Source: FEB-7 sp963698265
Lineage (GTDB): Bacteria > Pseudomonadota > Gammaproteobacteria > Burkholderiales > Usitatibacteraceae
Assembly: GCA_963698265.1 (NCBI GenBank)
Contig: CAVOQC010000004.1
Location: 62,001-126,000 of the forward strand
Length of the DNA stretch: 64,000 bases
Reading direction: 5' to 3'
The translations under genes were made by a program, and so were the position numbers. The notes under the pieces are model-generated. The model was given only the letters and a program-made list of their open reading frames with translations. It ran no database searches and had not been told where the DNA came from. Position 1 is the stretch's first letter, and each line of letters starts with the position of its first letter. This document shows, piece after piece, positions 1 to 8,642 of the stretch.

Positions 1-987
1 TTCGGATTCGTGACCGTCACCGGGCAGGCGGAAGGGGACACGCGCCGCCGCGCACTGAGGTCCCGGGCGGTGTGGGAGGAGGTGGCGCCGAAGGCGGGCA
101 TCGCGATACACCAGCGCGGCGCGCTTGCCGTGGCCCGCCGGCCCGAGGCGCATGCGGTGCTGGCCGCCTACGCCGCCAGTCCGGAAGGCGAAGGCTGCGA
201 GCTCCACGATGCCCTCCACGCACGGCGCCGCTGGCCGATGCTCGCCGCGGGGCTTTCCGGGGCGCTGTGGAGCCCGCACGAGTTGCGCGTGGACGCCCGC
301 GAGGCGCTGCCGGGGCTCGCACGCTGGCTCGCGCAGGAGCACGGCGTGGAGTTCCGCTGGGGCGTGTCCGTCACCGGGGTAGAGGAGACGCTGGTGCGCC
401 ACGCCGAAGGGCGCATCGCCGCGGGTGCGGTGGTGCTCGCCCCGGGCGACGGGATCCGTGCGCTCGCACCGGAGATCGCCCGGCGCGCGGGCCTGCGCGC
501 GTGCCGGTTGCAGATGCTGAGGACTGTCCCGCAGCCCCCAGCCTTCCGTCTCGACGCGGTGCTGATGTCGGACCTGAGCCTGGTGCGCTACGAGGGCTTC
601 GCCGCGCAGCGGCCCGCGGCACGCTTGCGGGCGAGGCTCGAGGCGGAAGCCGCCGAGCCGCTCGCGCGCGGCGTGCACCTTCTCGTTGCGCAGGACGCGG
701 ACGGCTCGCTCGTCGTCGGCGATTCCCACGAGTATGCCGAGGCCGCGCCGCCCTTTTCCCACGAGTCGGTCGACGCGCTGATCCTCGACGAACTCGATGC
801 GGTGCTGGACGTGCCGCGTCCGGGCATCGCGCAACGCTGGGCGGGCGTCTACCCCGTGGCCGATGTCGCCCCCTTGCTGCGGGAGCGGCTGGGCGATCGC
901 ACCCGGGCTGTCGTCGTCACGAGCGGCACCGGCATGAGCACGGCCTTCGCCATCGGCGAAGAGACGATCGCGGAAATGTTCGGCTGA
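1..987 (+). CDS. FAD-dependent oxidoreductase, TIGR03364-like (5' truncated)
   Basis: The reading frame is open from base 1 and ends at TGA 985-987, so the gene starts upstream and 328 residues are visible. The first visible residues, FGFVTVTGQ, resemble the segment that follows the N-terminal dinucleotide-binding motif in DadA/GlpO-type amine oxidases of the TIGR03364 clade. That clade is often linked to phosphonate metabolism. The FAD-binding GxGxxG is therefore off the edge. The C-terminal part contains VTSGTGMSTAFAIGEE, the usual second flavin-contact glycine region. A GTG at base 10 is only an internal valine. The methyltransferase gene follows after 5 bp, suggesting co-transcription. 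The substrate is unknown; family assignment is from memory of the motif. Confidence 0.72.
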   Translation, partial: FGFVTVTGQAEGDTRRRALRSRAVWEEVAPKAGIAIHQRGALAVARRPEAHAVLAAYAASPEGEGCELHDALHARRRWPMLAAGLSGALWSPHELRVDAREALPGLARWLAQEHGVEFRWGVSVTGVEETLVRHAEGRIAAGAVVLAPGDGIRALAPEIARRAGLRACRLQMLRTVPQPPAFRLDAVLMSDLSLVRYEGFAAQRPAARLRARLEAEAAEPLARGVHLLVAQDADGSLVVGDSHEYAEAAPPFSHESVDALILDELDAVLDVPRPGIAQRWAGVYPVADVAPLLRERLGDRTRAVVVTSGTGMSTAFAIGEETIAEMFG

Positions 988-992
988 CGCCC

Positions 993-1523
993 ATGGCCTC
1001 CCATCTCGGCGATCTTCCCGCTTCGGCCTGGGTCACGCGCTGGGCGCAGTGCATTCGCCCGGGCGGAGAGGTCCTGGACGTGGCCTGCGGGGCGGGGCGG
1101 CACGCGCGCTGGCTCGCGAAGCAAGGGTTCGAGGTCTTCGCGGTCGATCGGGACCCCGCGCTTTTTCCCGAACCGCCGCCCGGCGTGGAACTCCTCGGCG
1201 CCGATCTCGAGGGTGGCCCCTGGCCCTACGAAGGCCGTCGCTTCGACGCGATCGTGGCGACCAACTACCTGCACCGGCCGCTGCTGCCCATCCTCGCGGC
1301 ATCGCTCGAGCCGGGCGGCGTGCTCATCTACGAGACCTTCGCGCGGGGCAACGAGCGCTTCGGCAAGCCCTCGAACCCCGATTTCCTCCTCGCCCCGGGC
1401 GAGCTCCTCGAGGCGGTGAGGGGCAGGCTGCGGGTGCTGGCCTACGAGGATCTCGTCGTGGACTCCCCGCGACCCGCCGCCGTGCAGCGCCTGTGCGCGC
1501 GCCGGGAGGATCCGGGAGCCTAG
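993..1523 (+). CDS. class I SAM-dependent methyltransferase
   Basis: A 176-residue Rossmann-fold methyltransferase. Motif I is VLDVACGAGRHARWLA (about residues 28-43), followed by the acidic VDRD at the end of strand 2. FDAIVATNYLHRPLLP is the motif IV region. The compact size and layout resemble TehB/UbiE-like methyltransferases, but no feature identifies the substrate. The ATG lies 5 bp after the oxidoreductase stop, so the two genes are probably one transcript. The downstream dapA has its own probable promoter. Confidence 0.75.
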   Translation: MASHLGDLPASAWVTRWAQCIRPGGEVLDVACGAGRHARWLAKQGFEVFAVDRDPALFPEPPPGVELLGADLEGGPWPYEGRRFDAIVATNYLHRPLLPILAASLEPGGVLIYETFARGNERFGKPSNPDFLLAPGELLEAVRGRLRVLAYEDLVVDSPRPAAVQRLCARREDPGA

Positions 1524-1552
1524 GGCAGGGCGCCGGGAAGGGGGAATCGCGG

Positions 1553-1558
1553 TAAAAT
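1553..1558 (+). promoter_or_regulatory. putative -10 box for dapA
   Basis: TAAAAT stands 34 bp upstream of the dapA start, in the 69-bp gap after the methyltransferase. It sits between two copies of AATCGCGG. No good -35 hexamer is visible at 17 bp, so this is only a suggestion. Confidence 0.35.
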
Positions 1559-1592
1559 CGCGGTTTTTGCACCCGCCCAAACGCCAGGAACC

Positions 1593-2471
1593 ATGCTTAC
1601 CGGCAGCTTAGTGGCGATCGTCACGCCCATGGAGGCGGACGGCGCGCTCGACCTCCCCCGCTTCAAGTCGCTCCTCGACTGGCACATCGCCGAGGGCACG
1701 GACGGCATCGTGGTGGTCGGCACGACGGGAGAGTCGCCTACGGTGGACGTCGAGGAGCATTGCCTCCTCATCAGGACGGCGGTCGAGCATTGCCGCGGAC
1801 GCGTTCCCGTCATCGCAGGCACGGGCGGCAACTCGACGCGCGAAGCGATCGAGCTCACGAAGTTCGCGAAGGAAGTCGGCGCGAACTACTCGCTTTCCGT
1901 GGTGCCGTACTACAACAAGCCCTCGCAGGAAGGGCTGTACCGGCACTTCAAGGCCATCGCCGAGGCGGTGGACATCCCGATGCTCATCTACAACGTCCCG
2001 GGCCGCACCGTCGCCGACCTGGCGACCGACACGACGCTCCGGCTCGCGCAGGTGCCCGGCATCGTCGGCATCAAGGACGCCACCGCCAACCTCGATCGCG
2101 GCGCCGACCTGTTGAAGCGCAAGCCGGCGAAGTTCCTCGTCTACTCCGGCGACGACGCGACGGCCCTCCCGTACATCCTGCTGGGCGCGAGCGGCGACAT
2201 TTCCGTCACCGCCAACGTGGCCCCGCGCGCCATGCACGAGATGTGCGCGGCCGCACTCGCCGGGGACGCGAAGCAGGCCATCGCGATCAACCAGCGCCTC
2301 CTGGGGTTGCACCAGAAGCTTTTCGTCGAAGCCAATCCCATCCCCGTGAAATGGGCGCTCGCGCGCATGGGCCGCATCGGCGAGGGCATCCGCCTGCCGC
2401 TCACGGCGCTCGCGCCCGCCTTCCACGAAACCGTCACCGGCGCGCTCCGCGAAGCGGGCTGCCTCACCTGA
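1593..2471 (+). CDS. dapA: 4-hydroxy-tetrahydrodipicolinate synthase
   Basis: A 292-residue TIM-barrel enzyme that condenses pyruvate with aspartate semialdehyde, the first committed step of lysine and diaminopimelate synthesis in the cytoplasm. The Schiff-base lysine is K161 in IVGIKDATAN and the conserved tyrosine is in IYNVPGRT. The GTTGE pyruvate-binding motif is present near residue 45. Length equals that of the E. coli enzyme. It is followed after 18 bp by bamC, an order common in proteobacteria. Start ATG 1593 gives the canonical N-terminus (LTGSLVAIVTPM). Confidence 0.97.
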   Translation: MLTGSLVAIVTPMEADGALDLPRFKSLLDWHIAEGTDGIVVVGTTGESPTVDVEEHCLLIRTAVEHCRGRVPVIAGTGGNSTREAIELTKFAKEVGANYSLSVVPYYNKPSQEGLYRHFKAIAEAVDIPMLIYNVPGRTVADLATDTTLRLAQVPGIVGIKDATANLDRGADLLKRKPAKFLVYSGDDATALPYILLGASGDISVTANVAPRAMHEMCAAALAGDAKQAIAINQRLLGLHQKLFVEANPIPVKWALARMGRIGEGIRLPLTALAPAFHETVTGALREAGCLT

Positions 2472-2489
2472 ACCGGAAATCCCCCATCC

Positions 2490-3641
2490 ATGAAACGCTT
2501 CCGCTCCCTCGCCATCCTCCTCGCCCCCCTCGTCTTCGCCACGGGTTGCGGGCTCCTCAAGACGGAGGACCAGCAGCGCGCCTCGCGCCCTCGCGAGCGG
2601 CCGCTCGAAGTGCCGCCGGACCTCACCACGCCCACGGTGGACGAGCGCTTCGCGGTTCCCGATCCGCGCGCCTCCACGAGCTTCTCCCAGTACAACCGCG
2701 ACCGGTCCTCCCCCGGAACGCCCGCGGCCGCGGCGTCCTCGACGGTGCTCGCCGCGGTGGCCAACGCGCGCATCGAGCGCGGCGGCGACCAGCGCTGGAT
2801 CGTGGCCAAGGCGGAACCGGCGCAGGTGTGGCCGATCGTGCGCGGCTTCTGGCAGGACATCGGCTTCTCCATCGCCCGGGAGACTCCGGAATCGGGAATC
2901 CTCGAGACCAACTGGCGCGACACCCGCGCCAACGTCGAGACCGGCGGAATTCGCGGCATGATCAGCCGGGTGCTTCCCGGCATGTACGCCTCCGGCGAGC
3001 GCGACCGCTTTCGCACCCGCCTCGAGCGCGGCGCGGAGCCTGGCACGACCGAGATCTACGTGAGCCACCGCGGGCTCGAGGAAGTCTTCACCACCGCCAA
3101 TCAGGACGCGACGCGCTGGCAACCGCGCGGCACCGGTACGGACCGGGACCTGGAGGCCGAGATGCTCGGCAAGCTGCTCGCGAAGCTGGGCGAGCCGACC
3201 CGCAGCGCCTCGGCGGCGCCGGCAGGCAAGTCCGGGGCCCCCCTGGCCGCGGCGGCGGTCGTTTCCAGCAATGCCACGCTCCAGAACAACGGGGCCGGTC
3301 CGCTCGTCGTGAACGACGGCTTCGACCGCGCGTGGCGCCGGGTCGGGCTCGCGCTGGACCGGACCGGGTTCACCGTCGAGGACCGCGACCGCTCCAAGGG
3401 CATCTACTTCGTGCGCTACCTCGATCCGGATGCGCCCGCCTCGACCTCGAACGAGGGTTTCCTCGACAAGCTCGCCTTCTGGCGCCCGTCGACCAAGGCG
3501 CCGCTGGCTCCCTACCGCGTGCTGGTCACGGACGCCGGCGGCGGGCTTTCGAACGTGGTGGTGCAGAATCCGAAGGGCGGGGCGGAGACTTCGTCCACGA
3601 CCCGGAGGATCCTGGCGCTCCTCTTCGAGCAGCTCAAGTAG
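2490..3641 (+). CDS. bamC: outer membrane protein assembly factor BamC (lipoprotein)
   Basis: A 383-residue lipoprotein. The signal peptide ends in a lipobox with C20 (FATGC). A proline-rich stretch follows (PLEVPPDLTTP), which in BamC contacts BamD. Two helix-grip domains then come at about residues 95-215 and 265-380, separated by an alanine/glycine-rich linker. BamC is an accessory subunit of the BAM complex that inserts beta-barrel proteins into the outer membrane. It lies between dapA and a metallo-beta-lactamase-fold gene, the usual betaproteobacterial context, and is probably co-transcribed with both. Confidence 0.93.
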   Translation: MKRFRSLAILLAPLVFATGCGLLKTEDQQRASRPRERPLEVPPDLTTPTVDERFAVPDPRASTSFSQYNRDRSSPGTPAAAASSTVLAAVANARIERGGDQRWIVAKAEPAQVWPIVRGFWQDIGFSIARETPESGILETNWRDTRANVETGGIRGMISRVLPGMYASGERDRFRTRLERGAEPGTTEIYVSHRGLEEVFTTANQDATRWQPRGTGTDRDLEAEMLGKLLAKLGEPTRSASAAPAGKSGAPLAAAAVVSSNATLQNNGAGPLVVNDGFDRAWRRVGLALDRTGFTVEDRDRSKGIYFVRYLDPDAPASTSNEGFLDKLAFWRPSTKAPLAPYRVLVTDAGGGLSNVVVQNPKGGAETSSTTRRILALLFEQLK

Positions 3642-3658
3642 CGGGAGCGCCGGGGCGC

Positions 3659-4426
3659 ATGGCGCTGCGCTTCGCCTGCCTCGGGAGCGGCAGTTCGGGC
3701 AACGGCCTGGTGGTCGAGCGGGGGCGCACCCGCGTCCTCATGGATTGCGGTTTCGCGCTGGGCGAGACCGCCACCCGGCTGGGCAGGCTGGGTCTTGCGC
3801 CTTGCGATCTTTCCGCGATCGTCGTCACCCACGAGCACACCGATCACCTGGGCGGAGTCGCGCGCTTCGCGAAACGGCATGCCATTGCCGTGCACCTCAC
3901 GCGGGGAACGGCCCTGTCCCTGCCCCTCGACTTCCCGGCGAGCCTCGTGCGGTTCATCGATCCCCATGCGCCCTTCGCGGTGGACGACCTGCTCGTGGAG
4001 CCCTTTCCGGTACCCCACGATGCGCGCGAGCCCGTGCAGTTCGTCTTCGGCGACGGCGCCGCCCGGCTCGCGGTGGTGACGGACCTCGGCATGTCCACCC
4101 CGCACGTCGAGGAGAAGCTCACCGGGTGCGATGCGCTGGTGCTGGAATGCAACCACGATGCCGCGCTGCTTTCCGGGGGGTCCTACCCGAAGGCGCTCAA
4201 GGAGCGCATCGCCGGGCGCTTTGGCCATCTCGACAACGATGCGGCCGCGGCGATCCTCGCGCGCATCGACTGCACCCGTCTCCAGCACCTCCTCGCGGCG
4301 CACCTGTCGAAGGAGAACAACCGGCCGGAGCTCGCCGTCGGCGCCCTCGCCGGTGCCTTGGGATGCGAGCCGGGCTGGGTGGGCGTGGCCACCCAGGCCG
4401 ACGGCTTCGCCTGGCGGGAAGTCTAG
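3659..4426 (+). CDS. MBL-fold metallohydrolase, YycJ/WalJ-like
   Basis: A 255-residue metallo-beta-lactamase-fold protein. The metal-binding motif THEHTDHLGG lies near residue 60, and the N-terminus (LGSGSSGN) is typical of the YycJ/WalJ group of putative phosphodiesterases/5' exonucleases. Other likely ligands are the aspartate in VVTDLG and the late histidine in AAHLSKENN. The start ATG 3659 is 18 bp after the bamC stop, giving a dapA-bamC-MBL operon. A strong bidirectional terminator follows. The physiological substrate is not evident. Confidence 0.87.
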   Translation: MALRFACLGSGSSGNGLVVERGRTRVLMDCGFALGETATRLGRLGLAPCDLSAIVVTHEHTDHLGGVARFAKRHAIAVHLTRGTALSLPLDFPASLVRFIDPHAPFAVDDLLVEPFPVPHDAREPVQFVFGDGAARLAVVTDLGMSTPHVEEKLTGCDALVLECNHDAALLSGGSYPKALKERIAGRFGHLDNDAAAAILARIDCTRLQHLLAAHLSKENNRPELAVGALAGALGCEPGWVGVATQADGFAWREV

Positions 4427-4456
4427 GGCGCGGCACTTCCCGGACGCGCACACGAA

Positions 4457-4488
4457 AAAAGGCCCGCGAGTCGCCTCGCGGGCCTTTT
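4457..4488. terminator. bidirectional intrinsic terminator
   Basis: A perfect 14-bp stem with loop TCGC, flanked by an A-run on the left and T-run on the right. It can end both the dapA-bamC-MBL transcript and the opposite-strand lipoprotein transcript. Confidence 0.88.
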
Positions 4489-4537
4489 CCCTGGTTGCGC
4501 TGGTCTGGTCGCGCCGTGCTGCCGCGCGACCGTGGGA

Positions 4538-4804
4538 TCAGCAGCCGCCCTTCTTCTTCTTCATGACTTCTTCCGGCTTCGCGTCGGCCTTGGGGGCTTC
4601 GGCGGGCTTGGCCGCGTCGGCTGCCGGGGCATCGGCCTTGGGAGCATCGGCGCCGGCCGAGGCGGGCGGGGCGACCGGGGCTTCGGCGGGCTTGGGCGCC
4701 TCGACCTGCGGGGCGGGGGCCGGGGCAGGCGCCGGGGCTTCGGTCTTTCCGCAGGCGACTACGCCGGCAGCCAGGAGGGTGGCGAGAAGGTAGGAAATCT
4801 TCAT
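4538..4804 (-). CDS. small Ala/Pro-rich lipoprotein with KKKKGGC tail
   Basis: An 88-residue protein whose start at 4804 gives a clean lipoprotein signal (MKISYLLATLLAAG, lipobox VVAC, C18). An upstream in-frame ATG at 4888 would bury the signal and is rejected. The mature part is a low-complexity chain of Ala, Pro, Lys and Glu, so probably an extended periplasmic tether. It ends in MKKKKGGC with a terminal cysteine. No domain is recognised. It is monocistronic between a terminator and an unrelated gene. Confidence 0.7.
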   Translation of the reverse strand: MKISYLLATLLAAGVVACGKTEAPAPAPAPAPQVEAPKPAEAPVAPPASAGADAPKADAPAADAAKPAEAPKADAKPEEVMKKKKGGC

Positions 4805-4961
4805 GGTGTGGGGTCCTTGGATACGGGGAGTGGAGTGTGGGGTGCCGCGGCCCGGAAATGCTGCATTGCAGGATACGATCCTGAGCATCCGGAACCAGCC
4901 CGATATGATACCAGCGCGGCGCGGCGCCCGGAAGGGTGGCGCGGCAAAAACCCCTATTGCT

Positions 4962-5468
4962 TCATAGGCCCAGCGTCGAGGAGCCGACGGCGGGCTCGGT
5001 CAGGTGCCAGATTTCCTCGAAGCGGTCGTGCAGCGGGGAGGCATCGGGCGGGGAGTGCAGTGCAACAATCGCCCGCGGCTGGTCGTGGCGAAGCAGGTGC
5101 CAGACGCTGTGGTCGTCCGCTACCACGAAGGGATCGGCGGCGTCCCGCGCCTGCCCCACGGTGCGGTGGATGGCGATGGAGCCCGGGAGCTGGCGCAGCA
5201 GCGCGATCAGGCGCGGCTCGTGGCGCTCGAGGAGATCGGGCTCGTGCAGGGCGATCCTCAGCCGGTGCGCGCGCCCCGCGAGCAGGAAACGGCGGAGCTT
5301 TTCGATGCGGGCGGGATCGCCGAACCCGCGCAGTTCGAGGGTGAAATCGAAGATCGCAAGGGACTTCTGCGCGGCCCCGATCACCTCGTCTATCGCCGTG
5401 CGCGATTCGGCCTGCCCGGAGATCTGCCGGTAGAGCGGTTCGGGTCGGGCGTTGTCGGCAGTGCTCAT
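4962..5468 (-). CDS. hypothetical protein, phospholipase-D-like fold (DUF7931-type)
   Basis: A 168-residue cytoplasmic protein with no signal peptide. The pattern AIDEVIGAAQKSLAIFDFTLE followed by a helix and LRIALHEPDLLERHEPRL resembles the first half of a PLD-like domain. However, no HKD catalytic motif is present, so it is probably not an active nuclease. It starts 4 bp after the stop of the JmjC oxygenase gene on the same strand and is surely co-transcribed with it. This pairing recurs in betaproteobacteria as far as I recall; the function is unknown. Confidence 0.65.
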   Translation of the reverse strand: MSTADNARPEPLYRQISGQAESRTAIDEVIGAAQKSLAIFDFTLELRGFGDPARIEKLRRFLLAGRAHRLRIALHEPDLLERHEPRLIALLRQLPGSIAIHRTVGQARDAADPFVVADDHSVWHLLRHDQPRAIVALHSPPDASPLHDRFEEIWHLTEPAVGSSTLGL

Positions 5469-5471
5469 GGT

Positions 5472-6641
5472 TCACGTCTCCTCGCCCAGGTGCAGGTAGC
5501 CCCGGTTGTGCCATTCGTGGGCGATGTCCCGGAATGCCGCGGGCGCGCCGGCCATCGTGACAAGCGTGCGCGAGTCGGCGAGCTTGCGCAACCACGCCGC
5601 GCAAGGCCCGCGCGCGGCCACCGGCTCGCCGTTGAGGAAGAACTTCCCGCGCGCGTGGAGCAGGCGCGTGCGCCCGTCGAGGGCGATGCCGCGGCTAGCG
5701 GCCGCCGCCTCGAATCGCGCTCGCGAAAGTGCCCGCGCGGGCGGCGTGAAGCGCACGTGCGCCTTGGGCTCGGACAGGTACCGCCCCGCGAACTCCAGCG
5801 TGTCGCTCGCGCGCCAGCGTATGCGCCCGAGCGTGCGCGCGACGTGCGCGAGAAGCTCGTCCGGAATGCGCCCTGCCGCGCGCGCGCGGCGCAGCCCCGG
5901 GTCGGCGTAGCGCCCCGCGAGCGCGAGATGCTCGCCCAGGTAGTCGAGGAAGGCCTGCGCGAGTTCCGCGTCCGACGGCGCGCGAAACCCCACGGACCAG
6001 GTGAGGCACTCGGTCTCGGCGACCCCGTGGTGCGCCACGCCGGGCGGGAGATAGAGCATGTCGCCGGGTTCGAGCACCCACTCGTTTTCCGGCTCGAAGC
6101 GCGCGAGGACCTGCAGGTCGAGGCCCGGGACGATGCCGAGGTCGCGCTGCCGCGAGACCTGCCATCGCCGCCGTCCCATTCCCTGCACGAGGAAGACGTC
6201 GTAGGAATCGACATGGGGGCCGACGCCGCCCCCGGGTGTCGCGTAGCTCACCATCAGGTCGTCGACGCGGGCATGCGGAATGAAGGCGAAGCGCGAAAGC
6301 AGCGCCGCGGCGCGGGTGCTGAAGTGGTTCGTGTCCTGGACGAGGACAGTCCAGTCGCGTGCGGGCCTGCGCGAAAGCGCCGCGGGCGTGAATGGCCCGT
6401 GCTCGAGGGACCAGCGCCTGCCGGTTCGCCGCACGACGCGCGATTCGGCGTCGGGCGATGCGGCGAGGGCGAGAACGCCTCGCGCAGCGATCGGATCGGT
6501 GAATCCGGGAAAGGCGCCGCGCACCAGGAGGGGGCGCTTCTGCCAGTGCCGGCGCAGGAACTGCGACGCCGTCATCGGGCCCGGAAAGCGGGCCGCATCC
6601 GCCGATTCTCGCCCTTGGCCGGGCCCGCCCTTGCGCGCCAT
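5472..6641 (-). CDS. roxA: JmjC/cupin ribosomal protein oxygenase (RoxA/YcfD type)
   Basis: A 389-residue Fe(II)/2-oxoglutarate dioxygenase. The family hydroxylates an arginine of ribosomal protein L16 (uL16). Iron ligands are H143 and D145 in GPHVDSYDVFLVQG and H204 or H205 in PPGVAHHGVA. The N-terminus (FLRRHWQKRPLLVRGAFPGF) is the YcfD signature, and the C-terminal winged-helix-like part (KFFLNGEPV) is complete. Start ATG 6639-6641 is divergent from the peroxiredoxin gene. The conserved HxD and upstream sequence argue for the ribosomal oxygenase rather than a generic cupin. Confidence 0.85.
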   Translation of the reverse strand: MARKGGPGQGRESADAARFPGPMTASQFLRRHWQKRPLLVRGAFPGFTDPIAARGVLALAASPDAESRVVRRTGRRWSLEHGPFTPAALSRRPARDWTVLVQDTNHFSTRAAALLSRFAFIPHARVDDLMVSYATPGGGVGPHVDSYDVFLVQGMGRRRWQVSRQRDLGIVPGLDLQVLARFEPENEWVLEPGDMLYLPPGVAHHGVAETECLTWSVGFRAPSDAELAQAFLDYLGEHLALAGRYADPGLRRARAAGRIPDELLAHVARTLGRIRWRASDTLEFAGRYLSEPKAHVRFTPPARALSRARFEAAAASRGIALDGRTRLLHARGKFFLNGEPVAARGPCAAWLRKLADSRTLVTMAGAPAAFRDIAHEWHNRGYLHLGEET

Positions 6642-6651
6642 GAAAATCCGC

Positions 6652-6657
6652 TAGAAT
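6652..6657 (+). promoter_or_regulatory. putative -10 box for the peroxiredoxin gene
   Basis: TAGAAT lies 24 bp upstream of the ATG at 6681, and TTGCGC lies 15 bp further up. The spacing is short, so only the -10 is called. Confidence 0.4.
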
Positions 6658-6680
6658 CAATTCGAGTAACGAGGAGGATC

Positions 6681-7160
6681 ATGTTACAGCTTGGACACCC
6701 GGCCCCGTCGTTTTCGCTTCCCGACGCCTGCATGGAAATGATGCATCTCTCCAGCTACCGCGGGAAGAAAAACGTCGTCCTGTATTTCTATCCCAGGGAC
6801 CGCACGCCGGGCTGCACCATACAGGCCATCGACTTCAGCGACCGCGAGCAGGAATTCTCGAAGTTGGACACCGTGATCTTCGGAATCTCCCGCGACGACG
6901 TCCTTTCCCATGCCGCCTTCCGGGACGAGCAGGGGCTTTCCGTGCAGCTCCTCGCGGACACGGAAGCGGAGGTATGCCGCAAGTACGACGTGATCGGCGA
7001 GAAGACGGTGGACGGGCGCACGAAGGAAACGCTCATCCGCTCGACCTTCATCATCGACAAGAAGGGGATCCTGCGCCACGTCCTGCGCGACGTGAATCCC
7101 AGGGACCACGCCGACGAGGTGCTCAAGCGGGTGAAGATGCTCAATGGCCGAGCGGGTTGA
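6681..7160 (+). CDS. bcp: thiol peroxidase of the Bcp/PrxQ family
   Basis: A 159-residue AhpC/TSA-fold peroxiredoxin that reduces hydroperoxides in the cytoplasm. The peroxidatic cysteine is C45 in RTPGCTIQAIDF. The resolving cysteine usually five residues later is replaced by I50. C99 (EAEVCRKY) is a possible alternative resolving residue, as in PrxQ variants with a distant second cysteine. The ribosome-binding site GAGGAGG lies just before ATG 6681. The stop overlaps the start of the SlyD-like gene by 17 bp, implying translational coupling. Confidence 0.88.
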   Translation: MLQLGHPAPSFSLPDACMEMMHLSSYRGKKNVVLYFYPRDRTPGCTIQAIDFSDREQEFSKLDTVIFGISRDDVLSHAAFRDEQGLSVQLLADTEAEVCRKYDVIGEKTVDGRTKETLIRSTFIIDKKGILRHVLRDVNPRDHADEVLKRVKMLNGRAG

Positions 7161-7644
7161 GGCCGGCACGGTCGTCACGCTCGCCTACGAGCTGCGCGAT
7201 TCCGACGGTGCGCTGCTCGACGAGGAAGGCGCGGTGGTGGCCTACCTGCACGGCGGCCACGGCGGCATCTTTCCCCGCGTCGAGGCGGCCCTCGAGGGGC
7301 ACGGACCTGGCCACGAGGTGGCGCTGAGCCTCGATCCCGAGGACGCCTTCGGCGACTACGATCCGGAGTTCCTGCGCGTCGAGCCTCGCGAGGCTTTCCC
7401 CGACGTGCTCCAGGTCGGCATGCGCTTCGAGGGCATTCCCGGGCAGGCGCCCACGGAAGAGCTTCGCGTCTACGCGGTGACGGCGATCGCCGACGACCGG
7501 GTGGTGGTCGACGGCAACCATCCCCTCGCCGGCGAGCGGGTCTGGTTCCGGTGCGAGGTGAAGGCGGTGCGCGCCGCCACGCCGGAGGAACTTCGCCACG
7601 GCCACGCGCACGGCGAGCACGCGCCGGAAGGCGAGGGCGGCTAG
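7144..7644 (+). CDS. FKBP-type peptidyl-prolyl isomerase, SlyD-like
   Basis: A 166-residue protein. The N-terminal half of the FKBP domain (VVTLAYELRDSDGALLDE) is interrupted by an insert-in-flap domain (about residues 70-125), as in SlyD/FkpB. The C-terminus is short and histidine-rich (HGHAHGEH), a reduced version of the SlyD metal-binding tail. It likely acts as a cytoplasmic folding chaperone/prolyl isomerase and perhaps a nickel binder. Several canonical active-site residues are changed: YLHGG stands where the family usually has FLHG. It overlaps the peroxiredoxin gene and is convergent with the next gene by 4 bp. Confidence 0.82.
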   Translation: MAERVEAGTVVTLAYELRDSDGALLDEEGAVVAYLHGGHGGIFPRVEAALEGHGPGHEVALSLDPEDAFGDYDPEFLRVEPREAFPDVLQVGMRFEGIPGQAPTEELRVYAVTAIADDRVVVDGNHPLAGERVWFRCEVKAVRAATPEELRHGHAHGEHAPEGEGG

Positions 7645-8612
7645 TCGCGCGCGGGCGGCTCGGGGCTCGGCTCGAACCGGAAGAGCTGCGCATCTCCCGG
7701 GTCGACCGTGACCCGCACCCAGCCCACCACCGGGCTTCCGAAGACTTCGACGCGCACCGCGTTTTCCACGCGGTTCCCGAGCCCGTCGCGGAACGGGCGG
7801 TCGATGCGGTGGGCGTGAGTTTCCCCGTGGACGAAGAGCACCGGCTTCGCGAGCCGCCTCGCGCCGGCCGCAACCTGCGCGACGAATCCCTCGTAGACCT
7901 TGTCGCGGCTGGCGATCCACGGGTTGGCCTGGGTGAAGATCGCGAGGCCGCGGTGGTCGCGGCCTTCCGCGAGACGCAATGCGCGCTCGAGCCACTCGCG
8001 ATTGGCCGCGGCGCGGCAGCGCTGCTCGGCGTCGTTCGCCGCGTCGAATCCGCGATTGTCGTTGCTGCCCACCACGTGGACGGTGACGAAGACCACGCCG
8101 TTCCTGGTCCACAGGCGGTTCTCCGGCAGGCCCGGGCACCGGCAGGCAACGCCGTCGCGCTCGGCGCACGCCTCCTGGCGCGCGAGCGGCAGGCGCGACC
8201 GGCCGAGGGACCAGGTGTCCGCGAAGAAGACCTCGCGCAGCCTTGCCAGGCGCTCCAGCGGATCCATTCCCCCGCTCGATTCGCGGCGGCAGTCGGTCCA
8301 GTCGTTGTCCCCGGGCGTGAGGACGAGCGCATGGCGGGAAGCGTCCAACCTCGCCTTGGCGCGGTCGTAGAGGGCGTCGGTGCAGGGGGGGCCGCTTCCC
8401 GCCTTGAAGTCGCCCACGTGCACGATGAAGGCGAGGGGCTCGGCGCCCATCCTGCCTAGCATGGCGTCGAAGGCGATCTCCTCCCGGGCGTTGTACGGGA
8501 CATCGCCGATCACCGCGAAGGAGAACGATTCGGGATGGGGCGGCGACGCCGCGCATCCCGCGAGGGCGACGAAGGCGGCGAGCAGCGCGGCGGTGGCGGA
8601 GGATCGGGTCAT
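7641..8612 (-). CDS. metallophosphoesterase lipoprotein
   Basis: A 323-residue calcineurin-like phosphoesterase exported as a lipoprotein (lipobox VALAGC, C20). Metal-site motifs appear in order: IGDVPY near residue 36, HVGDFK near 66, TPGDNDWTD near 99, then a late HGETHAH. A cysteine-rich loop (CAERDGVACRC) may form a disulfide. It presumably acts on a phosphoester in the periplasm; the substrate is unknown. The stop overlaps the convergent FKBP stop. Confidence 0.82.
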   Translation of the reverse strand: MTRSSATAALLAAFVALAGCAASPPHPESFSFAVIGDVPYNAREEIAFDAMLGRMGAEPLAFIVHVGDFKAGSGPPCTDALYDRAKARLDASRHALVLTPGDNDWTDCRRESSGGMDPLERLARLREVFFADTWSLGRSRLPLARQEACAERDGVACRCPGLPENRLWTRNGVVFVTVHVVGSNDNRGFDAANDAEQRCRAAANREWLERALRLAEGRDHRGLAIFTQANPWIASRDKVYEGFVAQVAAGARRLAKPVLFVHGETHAHRIDRPFRDGLGNRVENAVRVEVFGSPVVGWVRVTVDPGDAQLFRFEPSPEPPARD

Positions 8613-8642
8613 GCCATCACGATGGTAGCAGCGCGACGCAAG

